DNA of 64,000 bases from Clitoria ternatea (lineage: Eukaryota; Streptophyta; Magnoliopsida; Fabales; Fabaceae): positions 17,344,001 to 17,408,000 of the forward strand of contig CM075673.1 of the NCBI GenBank assembly GCA_037962975.1, in the 5' to 3' direction. Made by a program: the position numbers and the translations under genes. Below, piece by piece: positions 25,401 to 37,255 of the stretch. The notes beneath the pieces are model-generated. The model was not told where the DNA came from. It saw only the letters and a list, made by a program, of their open reading frames with translations, and did not search any database. Each line of letters begins with the position of its first letter. Positions within the stretch are counted from its first letter, which is position 1.

Positions 25401-25699
25401 TTTGAGTCGGAATTCAGCATTTCTGAGTCGGATTTTAACATTCTGAGTCAGATTTCAGCATTAAAAGAGAGTTCTTTCTACTTTGGGCTTGTTCTTCTTG
25501 TTTCTTTATCATTTTATGGTCGTTTTTCTCTTGTTTTTGACCCTTTATTACCTTAATTCCTGCAAAATAACATACCCAAGTAGACTAGAGTGGAAAGAAA
25601 GCAATAATCGCAATAAATAAAGGAAATACAGTGGATAATGACTAAAATCCTAAGCAATTTAGACCTAATTTATTGTATTATAAAGCACTTATCACGGAC

Positions 25700-28449
25700 C
25701 TAGGATATCAAGGCCCCACTGATAAAAAGGCCATGGTACAGTGGATGTAGAAAGTTCCTGGGCAGGTGTGTGATGAAGATTGGAAAATCTCTGACACAGA
25801 TCACACTTCTTTACAAACTCAATGGAGTCTTTCTTCATTGTGGGCCACCAGTAACCCGCTCTTAGAACCTTCCTCATTAGGCTTCTACCTCTGGCGTGGT
25901 GTCCGTATTGTCCCTCATGTACTTCTTCTAACACACCTCGTACTTCATTTTCGTTCAAACACCTGAGGTATGGCATAGAAAATCCCCTCCATATGAGAAT
26001 GGCATCTACCAACGTAAACTAAGGTAGCTCCCTTTTCAACTTCTTCCTCTCCAAGTCATCAGTGGGCAGCTGTCCGTCCACGAAGTATCATATGTAGGGG
26101 ACTACCCATGAATTCTTATCAAAGACGCGATATAATACTGCATTCAATGACGGAGTCAAAGAGATGCTGGGCGATGTCAGAGTGCTCTACACCACTGTGG
26201 TTGTACTCCCAAGTTGCTTCGTACTCGCCAATCTAGAAAGTATATCCGCCCTGGTGTTCTCCTCTCGAGGTACGTGTTTAAATTCCAACAATACAAATCT
26301 CCCCTTCAGCTCATTCACACAATTCAAGTACAACTGGAGCTGTGGTTCACAAACCTGATACTTTCCCTGAATCTGTGATATTACTAGCTGTGAATCACTA
26401 TAGAGGGTTACTTCTGTTGCTCAAATATCAATTGTGGCTCAGAGCCTGGCAAGACAAGCTTCATACTCAGCTTGGTTGTTGGAAGTTTTAAAATTGAACC
26501 GGAGAGAAATTTCCAAGTAGACGCCATCATCACTCTCAACCATGACTCCTGCTCCATATCCTTTACTATTCGATGAACCATCGACATAAACGGTTCAGTG
26601 AGCATGATGTGTGGCTGGGTCTACCCCCGTCATTTCCATAATGAAATTAGCCAAAACTTAAGCCTTGATAGCGCCTTGTAGTTCATAGGAAACTTTGAAC
26701 TCTGAAAGCTAGATAGACCACTTAATCATCCTCCCTGCGAGGTCCGGCTTGCTCAGTACGGAACGGAGTGGCATATCCGTTCTCACCATAATTAAGTGCG
26801 TGTGGAAGTACGGTCTTAAATGACGTGAAGCCCAAACAACTACGAGGATGACTTTCTCGATCTTCTGATACCGACCCTTAGCTCCTTGTAGCGTTTTACT
26901 TGTAAAATACACTGGCCTTTGCCCCTTCGGGGTTTCCTTGACTAATGCTACTCCCAGATCTTCATTCGAGATTGCCAAATACAAGATGAGAGTTTCTCTG
27001 GGGTCAGGTCTTACCAAGATCGGAGGGCTCGACAACACCTCCTTGAGCTCCTAAAAGGCTTGCTCTTGCTCCTGTTCCCACTCGAACTTCTTAGATTTCT
27101 TCAACACTTTATACAGGGGAAGACATCTATATGCCATCTTAGGCATGAATCGAGCCAAGGCTGCCACATTCCTATTCAAAGATTGAACCTCCCTTAGGTT
27201 CTTCAGATTTTGCATGTTTAGTATTGCTTGGCACTTCGCCGGATTGGCCTCAATGCACGCTGAGTTAACATAAAACCCAAGAACTTCCCAGCTGGGACAG
27301 CAAAAGTGCACTTCAATAGGTTTAGCCTTATGTTATATTGCCTCAAGTGCATGAATACCTGGTGCAAATCTTCAATATGATCAACCCCAGTCGGGGTCTT
27401 AGCTATGATGTCGTCAATGTACACCTCCACTAGCTTGGTGTGCATGCCTTCAAACACCTTGTTAATCATACGCTGGTAAGTGGCCCCAGCGTTCTTCAAA
27501 CCGAAAGGCATGACAGTGTAGCAGAAAACACCATGGTCATTGACAAAAGCCATCTTCTCTTGATCCTCCTCCCATATCAGAATCTAGTTGTACCCCGAGT
27601 ATGCATCCATAAAACTCAGGTACTAATAACCAGAGGAATCATCCACCATTCGATCTATATTAGGGAGAGGATATGGATCCTTTGGGTAGCAACGGTTAAG
27701 GTCCACATAATCAGTGCACATCCTCCATTTAGCATTGGCCTTCTGGACCATCACCATTTTCGAGAGCCAAGAGGAATAACGAATTTCCCTGATAAATCCG
27801 GCCTTCAGCAACTTCTCTGTCTGCTCACAAGCTGCCTTATTTTTCTCTGGCCCTAATCTTCTTTTCTTTTGGGCAACATGCCTCGTCTCTGGATAGACAG
27901 ATAGTTTGTGATAGTAGAAGTTAGGATCCATCCCAGGCATGTCCGCAGCAGCCCATGAAAAAAGGTCCTTAAATTCCTGGAGGAGTGCGAGCAGACGCTG
28001 CTCCATTAATGACTCCAACTTATCATTGATATGAGTAACCTTCTCTGGGGAATCTCCCAAGACGATGTCCTTGGAACCTCCGTCCGGCGTGGGCTTTGAA
28101 GGGTTGAGTGGATCAATCTTTAACTCTGCTCTGGGGTCAAGATCAATCAGACTAACAGACCCACCACCGTTCCTCCATCATTCAACTTCCTTTTTTTATT
28201 GAATGCCTTTAGCTTCACCATGTTTAGCCTCAGGTTATAACAGTACCTGGCCATCTCGTGATCACCTTGGAGAGAAGATACATCGTTGTCCTTATCAATG
28301 AATTTGATAAGGAGACGTGGAGTGGATACGATCGCTTCCATGGCATTTAAGGTAGGGTGGCCTATAATGCTGTTGTAAGGTGACTCCACATCGATTACCA
28401 ACACCTTGGACTTCACCGTCCTTGCTCTTGGCTCACCTTCAAAGGACAC
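25700..28449 (-). pseudogene. pol: Element A pol (RT, RNase H, second RNase H, integrase), decayed
   Basis: On the minus strand, several frame-shifted pieces match element B in order. RT has MCTDYVDLNRCYPKDPYPLP near 27700, CYTVMPFGLKNAGATYQ near 27510 and a YIDD active site near 27420. RNase H has LYLAISNEDLGVAL near 26960. Second RNase H remnants lie at 26408-26605, and the integrase zinc region (RAGYWWPTMKKDS, CDLCQRF) with the start of the core (QWGLDILGP) lies at 25700-25900. Multiple stops and indels interrupt it, and the remaining integrase is cut by the solo LTR and a deletion. Confidence 0.85.
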
Positions 28450-30331
28450 AAGGGTATCAAGGTAACCCTTGGTAGGTTGCTTTGCTCCGTTAAAGGCTGT
28501 GAGTTCCTGTGTGTAAGGTTATAAGTCTGAGTCATTGAAACCCATTCTTTTAAAATAGTTATAAAAAATAACATCACAGGAACTCCCCTGATCAACAAGG
28601 ATCCTCTTGACGTCCTTGTTAGTGATCATAGCAACTATGACCATAGCGTCATTGCCCCCAGGGATGGATGGGCCAAAATCTTTGTCAAAGAATAACACTA
28701 CCGGTGCCACCATACCATCTCTGAAGGGACAATTATCCCTGGGTTTCCCTTAGACAGAAAGAATCATTCGATGATGATTCTTCTAGGCTATGATCAAAGC
28801 TCCACCCCCAGCAAAGCTTCCAATGATCATATCAATCACTTCACGCCGGCCTTGCCTCTGCTACTGGGTCATGCCGTTCTGCTGGGCAGCCTCGCTGATA
28901 ACTACTCCCTTCTGTTTCTCAACGGCTCTAAACCTCCTGACTGGGTTGTGGCTATTATTACCCTCATCATCGCGATCTCTTCCTTTTTTCTCAGTCTGGT
29001 CCGGTTCATCCAAGGATTTCTCCTTGAATAGGTACTGCTTTAACTTTTCTTCTCTGATGAGAGCCTCCACAGCGTTCTTCAATGCCTTACACTCATTAGT
29101 GGAGTAGCCCACCTACTCATGGAAACCATAGTACTTGCGCGGATTACCAGGCCGTCTCAACGGAGTCGGCTTCCTAATCCCATACACGCTGAGTGTAGGC
29201 CATCCGACCTCCCTTAAGATCTAGGAATTCCTGGTGTTTAGCGGGGCGTAGTTGTTGAAAGAAGCTACGCGCCTATCCTGCTGCTGAGGTCAGGGGCTCC
29301 TGAAGTCATCTCTCTGGGCATGCCTCTTCAGTCTCACCCTCTCCTTATCTCTTCGTGGTTGAGGGGAAGGCACTGGTGGCTTAACCCTAACCGCTGTGGC
29401 CTCCAAATGCATCTCTATACCTACGTACTTCAAGGCTTCCTCCGGAACTCTTCAAACATCATTAGAGGACTCTTTGGCAAAGACAGGGCAAAGACTGATC
29501 CAGGCTGCTCGGCCTCAATGACAATATGCAGCTGAATGGCCTCTGTGAGGTTAGGCACCATAGCTGCCTCCTTATAAAACCTCTTCAGAAACTCCTTAAG
29601 AGTTTCGTTCTCCCTTTGCCTGATCTGGGCCAAGGTGTGAGATGTCTTGGGGACATCTCTAGAGATGATGAAGTGATTCTCGAAAGCAGCTGCCATCTCC
29701 TCCCAGGAGTCTATTGACCTCAATGGTAGACCCTTAAACCAGCTAAGGGCCTTCTCCACTAATATTTGTGGGAACATCCTACACATCACGTCTTCATCAG
29801 CTCCCCGATACATAGCCTCATATACATAAGCATCAAGATGCTTAGTGGGGTCAGTCTCTCCATTATACTTCCCGTTAGAAAGTGGTTAAGTCGTCTGCAA
29901 ATGCCTGTGAATAGGCACACTCATGAGCTTCCTCAAGAATGGAATGTTGAGCAGATACGTCCCAGAGGCTACTACCACTAGCTCCTTTCTTCTTCTACTG
30001 ACTCTATCCCCAGAGTCATGAGTTTGTTCCCTCTCCTCGTACGTAGGAATCTTTGAATACTGGAGAGTGGTGGATTTTTCTCTCCCAGAGGTGTGATGAG
30101 TCTCCTCTCCTGAGACATCACCTTGTCTTCCGTCACCCTCGTTTCTCTCCTCAACTCCATTAACTCCTGCCTGAGTTACCTTATAACTTCATCTCGAGGG
30201 TCTGGAACTACCGCAGGTATCACCCTTCTCGAGTTGGTTCCAGGAGACTTAAAAACAAGTCTCCTATTAGCATGTTGATGGGTCACATCCTCTACGTGAC
30301 CACCAATGAAAGAATGTCCATCTCCCTCTAT
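28420..30331 (-). pseudogene. gag: Element A gag-protease, decayed; start codon lost
   Basis: The minus strand aligns with the 645-residue gag-protease of element B. The codon matching the B start is ATA (30329-30331) instead of ATG. Recognisable parts are the capsid segment (WFKGLPLRSIDSWEEMAAAF) at 29430-29813, the region after the zinc knuckle (NECKALKNAVEALIREEKL) near 29090, and protease (RILVDQGSSCDVIF) near 28590. Several stops and frameshifts separate the pieces. Confidence 0.83.
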
Positions 30332-30376
30332 GGATGACTACCAAACTTCTTCAAAAAGTAAGAATAACTCTAACGT

Positions 30377-30395
30377 GTCCCACCGGGCAATGCCA
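30377..30395 (-). other. PBS region of element A
   Basis: The minus strand reads TGGCATTGCCCGGTGGGAC, one base from the LTR, against TGGCACGCCCGGTGGGAC in element B. It ends in the TGG expected opposite a tRNA CCA tail. I do not assign the tRNA. Confidence 0.65.
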
Positions 30396-30396
30396 A

Positions 30397-30602
30397 TGAA
30401 CTGGTCTAATCCGGGGTCAAGGATCCGGAGTGAGGACCAGCCACAATAGTCAATGATTTAAGTGTTTGAATGCTAGTACAGTGGGTATCCAGTATTGTAA
30501 TATGAACTCTTAGTGGGAGAATCCGGTCTTGTTGTCCTGGAGATCCTTCATACTAAACTTTCACGTTGATGGGGGGTGAAAGGTGGTGTCACCTGCGAAG
30601 AG
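30397..30602 (-). repeat. 5' LTR remnant of element A
   Basis: It matches 18042 onward (TGAACTGGTCTAATCC...) for about 205 bases and stops after CACCTGCGAAGA, where copia C2 sequence begins. The remaining ~690 bases of the LTR are missing. Confidence 0.85.
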
Positions 30603-31315
30603 CAACATCCTTCAAGATAAATCAACGACTGTTTCATGAAGGACTATAAATACAAGAAACTTTGAATTTCAATAGAGACTTTTTGCCTTATCTTCAACTT
30701 TTTTTAATCTCTCTTAGAAACCAAAAGTTGAAGGACTTTTCCTAAAAGGTTTCTAAGTTCTTGTATTTCACTACTTAAGTCTTCTTTGTAGTTTTTCTTC
30801 TAGCAGACCTTGACTTATAGTAGTCTGTAGCTCAGTGTATCTGTGTTATTATTTCATATTCCTATATACTGAGTTATCTATTATAACATCAAAACTCTTT
30901 ATCACTACTTTCTGTAAGATCTGGTGGGTTGCTAGAGTTTGTTAGTGTGGGAAACACTTGTGGCCTGAGGAGGCTTTTGAAAGAATACTTGGGTATGTAG
31001 CCAGGAATGGCTCTTGAAACAAGACGTGGGTTTTAAGCCAGAAGTGACTGGAGTCAAGAATACTTATTGCACCGGGCTGGTGCAGATATTGTAAAGGTAC
31101 TATTTACATTAGTGAAAATTCTTCGGTCTGAAGGGACTAGACGTAACTTCTGCATTGGAAGTGAATCAGGATAAATCTGCTGTGTGATTCTCTATTCTTC
31201 TCTACTCTATACATTTATTTAACTAGGTCTAATCTGTTAAGCTGTCCATAAAAGGTTTTTGAAAAAGAGTTGAAGACTTATTCAACCCCCTTCTAAGTCT
31301 AACCATGTACCATCA
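30603..31315 (+). repeat. Partial 5' LTR of copia C2
   Basis: It ends ACCATGTACCATCA before the PBS. A TATA box (TATAAATA, 30645-30652) lies near its left end. The left part of the LTR is missing. Confidence 0.72.
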
Positions 31316-31317
31316 AT

Positions 31318-31329
31318 TGGTATCAAAGC
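31318..31329 (+). other. Primer binding site of copia C2
   Basis: TGGTATCAAAGC, an initiator-Met-type PBS, lies two bases after the LTR end. Confidence 0.85.
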
Positions 31330-31377
31330 TTGTCCTTTCGGGTTGATTTATCCCACGAGTAAAAAGGATCAAGATCC

Positions 31378-32822
31378 ATGGCCTCTTCTCATGATCAACT
31401 TACTACAAAAGGTTCATCTGTGAATAAACCACCTACTTTCCTTGGTGAAGACTACTCTTACTGGAAAGATAGGATGGAAATGTTTATCAAGTCTGCACAG
31501 TATACTCTATGGGGAATAATCATAAGAGGTGATGAACTAGCTCCTACAGACAGTGAAGGAAAGTTAGTCCTTGAAGAAAATGGTCTACTGTTGACTTCAA
31601 GAAGATAGAGTCAAATGCTAGAGCTAGATTTCTTCTAATCTATGCTCTAAGTAAATCTGAATACAATAAGGTTTACAGTTATAAAACAGTAAAGGAGATC
31701 CGGGATGCTCTTCAACGCAACTATAAAGGAACCTCAAATGTCAAGCATTCCAAGAAAATCCTTGTGACCAAGAAGTATGATAACCTAAGAATGAAAGATC
31801 ATGAGTCTATTAACCAAATGTTTGGAAGATTTCAGATTCTACCCAATGAGCTTAAAGCCTTGGGATTCACTCCTTCCACTGAAGACATCAACGTGAAGCT
31901 TCTAGGGTGTTTGCCAGAAAAGTTTGATGTTAAGTATGCTACACTAGAGGAAGCCAAAGACCTCAGCACTCTAACTTTGGATGAACTTCTTGGAGTTCTA
32001 AGAGTTCATGAGTTGAAGCTTAACTAAAAGGAAGCCCTCATCTTCCAAGAACATTGTCTTGATATTTGAAGAGACTTCTAGGAGATGCAAGGAGCCCAGA
32101 CTTGAGGAGTTAACTAGCTTAGATGTTGTATCTGATGAAAAAGATAAGGATACTGATGAAGAGCTGGTCCTTGTCATTAAAAGATTCCACATACTTCTCA
32201 AAAAGAAGAAAGGTGGAGCTGGAAGTTTCAACAGAAAAGAACCTAAAGGTAAAAGTCAATTTAAGTTTAAGACTGATAAATTTCTTTTAGAATGTTTTAA
32301 CTGCAAAAAACCAGGACACATTAAGGAAAAATATCCTCTTCTAAACAAAGATCGTAAAGATGGTAGAGAGAAAAAGAAATTTTTCAAAAAGCAAAAAGGA
32401 CTCATCACTTGGGATGATGAAGACTCCACCAGCACAAGTGAGTCTGAAGAAGAAATCGAGTCTGCTCAAATCTGCCTTATGGCTAAAACAGATTCAGAAT
32501 ATGAAGCAAGTTCAGATGAGTCTAAATTAGAAAAGATAAATTAGTCTAAATTAAAAGAAAATTATGAAGCTCCCTTTAAAGATTTTTAGTTCTTTTGGAA
32601 AATTATAAACTGTTGAAAAAGAAACAATCTGAAACTATTTCTTCATATGAAGATACAATATCTAAATTGAAGAAAAAGGATTCAGATCAAGAACTTCTTA
32701 AGGAGCTTGATGAGAAAGAAAAGATGCATCTTGAAGATATACATAAGCTTAAGAAGGAAAATGATTTTTTAAAAACTGAACTAAATAGTTCAAACACTCA
32801 TTGTACCTCACAAGATAAATAG
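31378..32822 (+). pseudogene. gag: Copia C2 gag, disrupted
   Basis: It begins MASSHDQLTTKGSSVNKPP followed by GEDYSYWKDRMEMFIKS, the usual opening of SIRE/Maximus-type gag. Frameshifts or stops occur near 31606, 32025, 32542 and 32580. The zinc knuckle (CFNCKKPGHIKEKYPL, near 32295) has its last Cys replaced by Tyr. The tail (32595-32822) is a Lys/Glu-rich coiled coil. Confidence 0.85.
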
Positions 32823-35800
32823 ATCAAGTCTCTTTAACAAAAAGTAAACACATTTACTACAGACCTGGCCTGATTTGTTGAATGGAACTGACAATTTATA
32901 CAAACTTATGGGTAGATCCAAAGGAAGTTCCAAAAGACCTGGTCTGGGGTATGCTGAAGAAACTGATTTCAAAGAAAAGAGTTCTCCCTCTTTATCTTCT
33001 TAATCTAAACATAAGCATACTAAATGCAACTATTTCCAGAAGCATGGTCATGTGATTCAAGACTGCTTAAAAAGAAAAAGGAAAAGTACAAATAGTGCTA
33101 ACCCAATAGGACCCAAAAAGTTCTGAGTATCAAAGGTAATGATTATTCCGATTTCAGATGTGCTTAAGGACAAAAACAAAGCAGCACTACTAGTATCTGG
33201 ATAGTGGGTTCTCACATCACATGGCAGGAAAAAGGTCTATGTTCTGGAACAGTTTGAAGGGGCAAAGTTAGATTTGGAGGAAACCAGTCTAGTCAAATAA
33301 CTGGGATTGGTAAAGTTGGTAACATTCCTTCTCCAGTAATTGAAAATGTTTTTTTTGTTGAAGGTCTAAAGTATAACCTACTGAGCATAAGTCAATTTTG
33401 TGATAGTGGTTACAATTTTTCTTTTGATAAAGAAAAGTGTACAGTCATCAACCATGATGGAACTACTCTTTTCTCAGCTAACAGAAACAATAATCTCTAT
33501 AAGGTTGATTTGGGTGAACTACGTAGTTAAAATGTAACTTATCTTTTCTCTTCGTCTGAAGAGAAATGGATCTGGCATAAGAAACTTGGACATGTTAGCA
33601 TGAAACATATTTCAAAAATTAATAGAAAAGGGTTAGTTAAAGGACTTCCTAAAATTTCATTTAATGGAACACCCTACGAAGCATGTCGAAGGGAAAATAA
33701 CACAAAACCTCTCTTAAGAACAAGAATGTTGTTTCCACTACCAGACCACTTGAACTGTTACATTTAGACTTGTTCAGACCATCTCAAATCCAAAGTCTAG
33801 ATGGAAAAAGATATGGTTTTGTCATTGTTGATGATTTCACTAGAATGACATAGGTTTATTTCTTAGCCCACAAAGATAAATCTGCACAGGTATTCAAGAT
33901 TTTCTGTAAGAAAATCCAGTCTGAAAAAGGAGTTTGTATTGGTACAATAAGAAGTGACCATGATAGAGAATTTGAAAATGAAATTTTCAAAAAGTTTTGT
34001 AACAAAACTAGCATCTCTCACACATTTTCTTCTCTAAGAACACCTCAACAAAATGGTGTTGTGGAAAGGAAAAATAGAAGTCTGCTAGAGATGGCTAGAA
34101 CCATGCTTTGCAAAAATGACTTAGCAAAATATTTTTGGGATGAAGCTGTAAGCACTTCTTGTTATATTCAAAATAGAGTCTTTATTAGACCAATACTAAA
34201 TCAGACTCCCTATGAATTATGAAAAGAAAGAAAACCAATCATATCATATTGTCATCCTTTTGGATGCACATCCTAAATCCTAAACACAAGAGATCAACTT
34301 GGAAAGTTTGACTCAAAGTGTGATAAAGGTATTTTAATGGGCTATTCAAATACATCAAAATCTTATCGAGTCTTTAACACAAGGACTCAAACCATTGAGG
34401 AATCAATGTATGTAAAATTTGATGATTTAACAAAGATTGACAAGAAATTGGTAGATCTAGAATATGATGATGTAGGAATTATGGAACCTAAAGAAGAATC
34501 TGAACCATCAAACTCTACTGGTCATTAACAATAAGGAACAGATCATCAGATAGTGTCTAAACCAGAAAAACAAAGAGAATGGAAGTTCAAGACCTACCAT
34601 CCTTCAGATCTCATTATTGAAGATCAAGCTCAAGGAGTCTGGACCAGATCAAGACTTCACAATTAGTCATCAATGGCACTTGTTTCAGAATTTGAACCCA
34701 AGACCATTGAAGAATCTAGATTGGATCATAGCAATGCAAGAAGAACTCAACCAGTTTAAAAGAAATAAAGTTTGGACCTTGGTTCCAAGACCAAAGAACA
34801 AGAGTATCATTGGAACAAGATGGATCTTCAGAAACAAACTGGATGAAGAAGGAAAAGTTATAAGAAACAAAGCAAGGCTCATAGCACAAGGTTACAATCA
34901 ACAGGAAGATATAAACTTCACTGAAACCTTTTCTCCTGTAGCCAGACTTGAGGCTATAAGGATTCTACTTGCTTTTACTGCTTATAAAGGAATCAAATTA
35001 TATCAAATGGATGTTAAGAGTGATTTTCTAAATGGTTTTATTGAAGAAGAAGTTTTTGTAAAGCAACCTCCTGGGTTTGAAGACAAATCTTGTGAGACTC
35101 ATGTCTTTAAGCTAAGTAAAGCACTGTATGGTCTGAAATAAGCACCAAGAGATTGGTATGATCCACTTAGTTCTTTTCTAAAATCAAAAGGCTTTACTAG
35201 AGGAAAGGTTGACATAACTCTATTTAGAAAATGCTCAGATAACCACTTTTTTACAGTGTAAATTTATATGGATGACATTGTCTTTGGTGTTATTAAAGAG
35301 AGTTTGTGCAAAGAATTTATGAAAACTATGTAGGCTGAATTTGAGATGAGCATGATGGGTAAACTAAAATTCTTTCTTGGTCTACAAATCAAACAGACTG
35401 TTGATGAAATTTTTATTTATTAACAAAAGTATATCAAAGAGTTACTCCTAAAATTTAAAATGGCTGATGCCAAGCCTATAAGTACATCAATGCATCCAAA
35501 TTGTATCATAAGTAAATATGAATCTGGTACATCAATGGATTAGACTCTGTATAGAGGGATGATTGGATCATTGTTATACTTGACATCCAACAGACCAGAT
35601 ATAATGTTTAGTGTGTGTGTTTGTGCAAGATATCAAGCAGACCCTAAGGAATCACATCTGTCTACAGTGAAGAGGATTCTGAGATATCTTACTGGTACCA
35701 CTAACCTTGGGTTTTTCTATAAGAGAACAAACTCCTTTTCCCTTCATGGATTTTACGATGAAAACTTTGCAAGAGATAGATCAGATAGAAAAAGTACAAG

Positions 35801-35938
35801 TAGAGGATGTCACTTTTTGGGAACCAGCTTGATTTCTTGGAGTAGCAAGAAACAGAACTCAACAGCTCTCTCTACAACTGAAGCAGAGTATGTCTGCAGC
35901 TAGTTACTATTCATAACTTCTGTGGATGAAGTATCAAC
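32823..35938 (+). pseudogene. pol: Copia C2 pol (protease to RNase H), heavily decayed
   Basis: A degraded protease region lies near 33200, the integrase zinc region (WIWHKKLGHVSMKHIS) near 33570 and the core from 33760. The second catalytic Asp is present, but the usual GGEF after it reads DREF; VVERKNRS keeps the Glu (near 34060). RT at 34617-35300 has the active site YMDD (IYMDDIVFG, near 35265), and RNase H lies at 35559-35938. Several stops replace Gln codons (after YGLK at 35139; near 35262, 35334 and in RNase H near 35910) and a Trp codon near 33850. The CACTA insertion ends the frame inside SQLLWMKYQ. Confidence 0.88.
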
Positions 35939-36456
35939 CACTACTAGAAAAACCTCTGATAGCTACTCCTATTTAGCGACTGAAACACGTCCTCGCTACT
36001 TAGCGATCGAATTAGTGACCACAATATAGAAAGTGACCTTCAAAAGAAAATTAGTCACTATATAAACAACCACCATTACCCCATCGCTAATTTGGGCACT
36101 TTCACCGTTGTTATTCCAATACCATCGCTCACATGGTCGCTACCTTTTCCCTCCCTCCCTTTTTAGTTTTCCTCTAGTTTTTTTTGTTGGTGCCCAAATT
36201 AGTGATAGATGTGCTCGTCGCTACCGATGGCGCCAACAAAAAAGCTAGAGGGAAACCAAAAAATAAGAGGTAGGGAAAATGTAGCGACGGTTATACCATC
36301 TTTGCTATGTGGTGTTAGATCGATCATTGCTACTCCGTCACTTCCTGTATCTGTTTTTGCTTTCAAGGTTTGTTGGCGCCAAAACTTAGCGATGATGCTC
36401 GTCGGTAGCTATATTAGAATAAAACTTGGCCATCACTGAGGCTGTCGTGATATTAC
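35939..36456 (+). mobile_element. CACTA transposon, left end
   Basis: It starts CACTACTAGAAAAAC, the typical CACTA terminal inverted repeat, and is preceded by AAC, a possible 3-bp target duplication. The following ~500 bases hold subterminal words TAGCGAC, TCGCTAA and GCGACGG in both orientations. No transposase is visible. It inserted into RNase H of copia C2 and is itself interrupted at 36457 by copia C3. Confidence 0.82.
36452..36456. repeat. Target site duplication ATTAC of C3 (right copy 62349-62353)
   Basis: ATTAC directly precedes TGTATTTATA at 36457 and directly follows TTAACA at 62348, 26 kb apart. It proves that the two LTR outer edges belong to one insertion. Confidence 0.93.
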
Positions 36457-36594
36457 TGTATTTATATGTTGATGTAGGTTTTGACAATAAACAACAAATA
36501 AAGATTTAAGTTCAAATACATAAATCAATAATGATTGATAAGATAAACAAATGATTGCCAAAAGAACAAAGGATTAAGCGTGAGAATCAGGTGC

Positions 36595-37255
36595 TTGGCA
36601 CGCCCAAGCATGAAGGAAGCTCGCTTGAGCGAGGGAGACAATTGTTAAGCGCGAGGGGAGCCGCTTGAGCGTGATGATATGATTGGTTGCTCGCTTAAGC
36701 GCGAGTAAAGACACGCTTGAGCGTGGTCGAGGAAGCCTGAGCGTGAGATAAAGTATGCAATGAAATAAAGGAAGCTTAAGCAAAAGAATAAAGAATCAGG
36801 AACTTGGCGCTTGAGCGCTGGACAAGCTCGCTTAAGCGAGAAACTATGGAGCTTAAGCGTGAGTCAGCGTGGAAGTATCGCTTAAGCGCTGGACAAGCTC
36901 GCTTGAGCGTGAAGCTATGGAGCTTAAGCGTGAGCGTGGAGCAAAGCGTGATGCATCAGGAGCCCAAAATCACAAGTCTCGCTTAAGCGCTGGACCAGCT
37001 CGCTTAAGCGGTGGACCAGCTCGCTTAAACGCTGGACAAGCTCGCTTGAGCGTGAAGCTATGGAGCTTAAGCGTGAGTGTGGAGCAAAGCGTGATGCATC
37101 AGGAGCCCAAAATCACAAGTCTCGCTTAAGCGTAAACAAGGTTCGCTTGAGCGTGATAGCACGCTTGAGCGTGGATTCGAGCATGATGCAAGCGTGAAAA
37201 GGAAATCAAGGGAAATATACCTGCATGCTTAAGCATGATTAAACTCGCTTGAGCG
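36595..37255. repeat. Cluster of CGCTTAAGCG / CGCTTGAGCG palindromes
   Basis: More than twenty copies of GCTTAAGCG or GCTTGAGCG occur in ~660 bases, many as full CGCTTAAGCG palindromes, with partial tandem duplication of a longer unit (GAAGCTATGGAGCTTAAGCG and flanks). Open frames across the array come from the repeats. Confidence 0.9.

Larger units (their letters stand above)
22843..25694. repeat. Solo LTR (2.85 kb) inserted in element A integrase
   Basis: It starts TGACAGGGCCC, ends GCACTTATCA and is flanked by the 5-bp direct repeat CGGAC (22838-22842 and 25695-25699). Removing it restores the integrase sequence of element A as seen in B. No terminal direct repeat, PBS or polymerase coding region is present, so I read it as a solo LTR left by recombination. 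Inside are a ~115-base purine-rich tract (23755-23870), a minisatellite (24200-24425) and a CACTCGG array (24630-25400). Several open frames of up to ~200 codons here are low-complexity. The family is unknown, perhaps Athila-like. Confidence 0.8.
18042..30602 (-). mobile_element. Tat-lineage gypsy element A, truncated and interrupted
   Basis: Read on the minus strand: a truncated 5' LTR (30397-30602), PBS region, gag, protease-RT-RNase H-integrase remnants, then an extra gene in opposite orientation (19667-22374), polypurine tract and complete 3' LTR (18042-18932). A solo LTR of another family lies in the integrase. It is clearly related to element B (37969-54043) but older: its pol has many stops and frameshifts and the integrase C-terminus is deleted. 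The second RNase H and the antisense extra ORF place it in the Tat branch. Confidence 0.88.
30603..35938 (+). mobile_element. Copia element C2, old and truncated at both ends
   Basis: It comprises a partial 5' LTR, PBS, gag and pol in the usual copia order (protease, integrase, RT, RNase H). The left end is fused to the broken LTR of element A; the right end is interrupted by a CACTA transposon inside RNase H. Gag is SIRE-like. Stops are numerous, many at positions where relatives have Gln or Trp. Confidence 0.85.

Noticed and set aside
36574..37129. Short open frames on both strands rich in LSAGQARLS-type repeats
   Set aside because: They are translations of the CTTAAGCG array and recur at 60309-60843. 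The palindromic DNA explains them.
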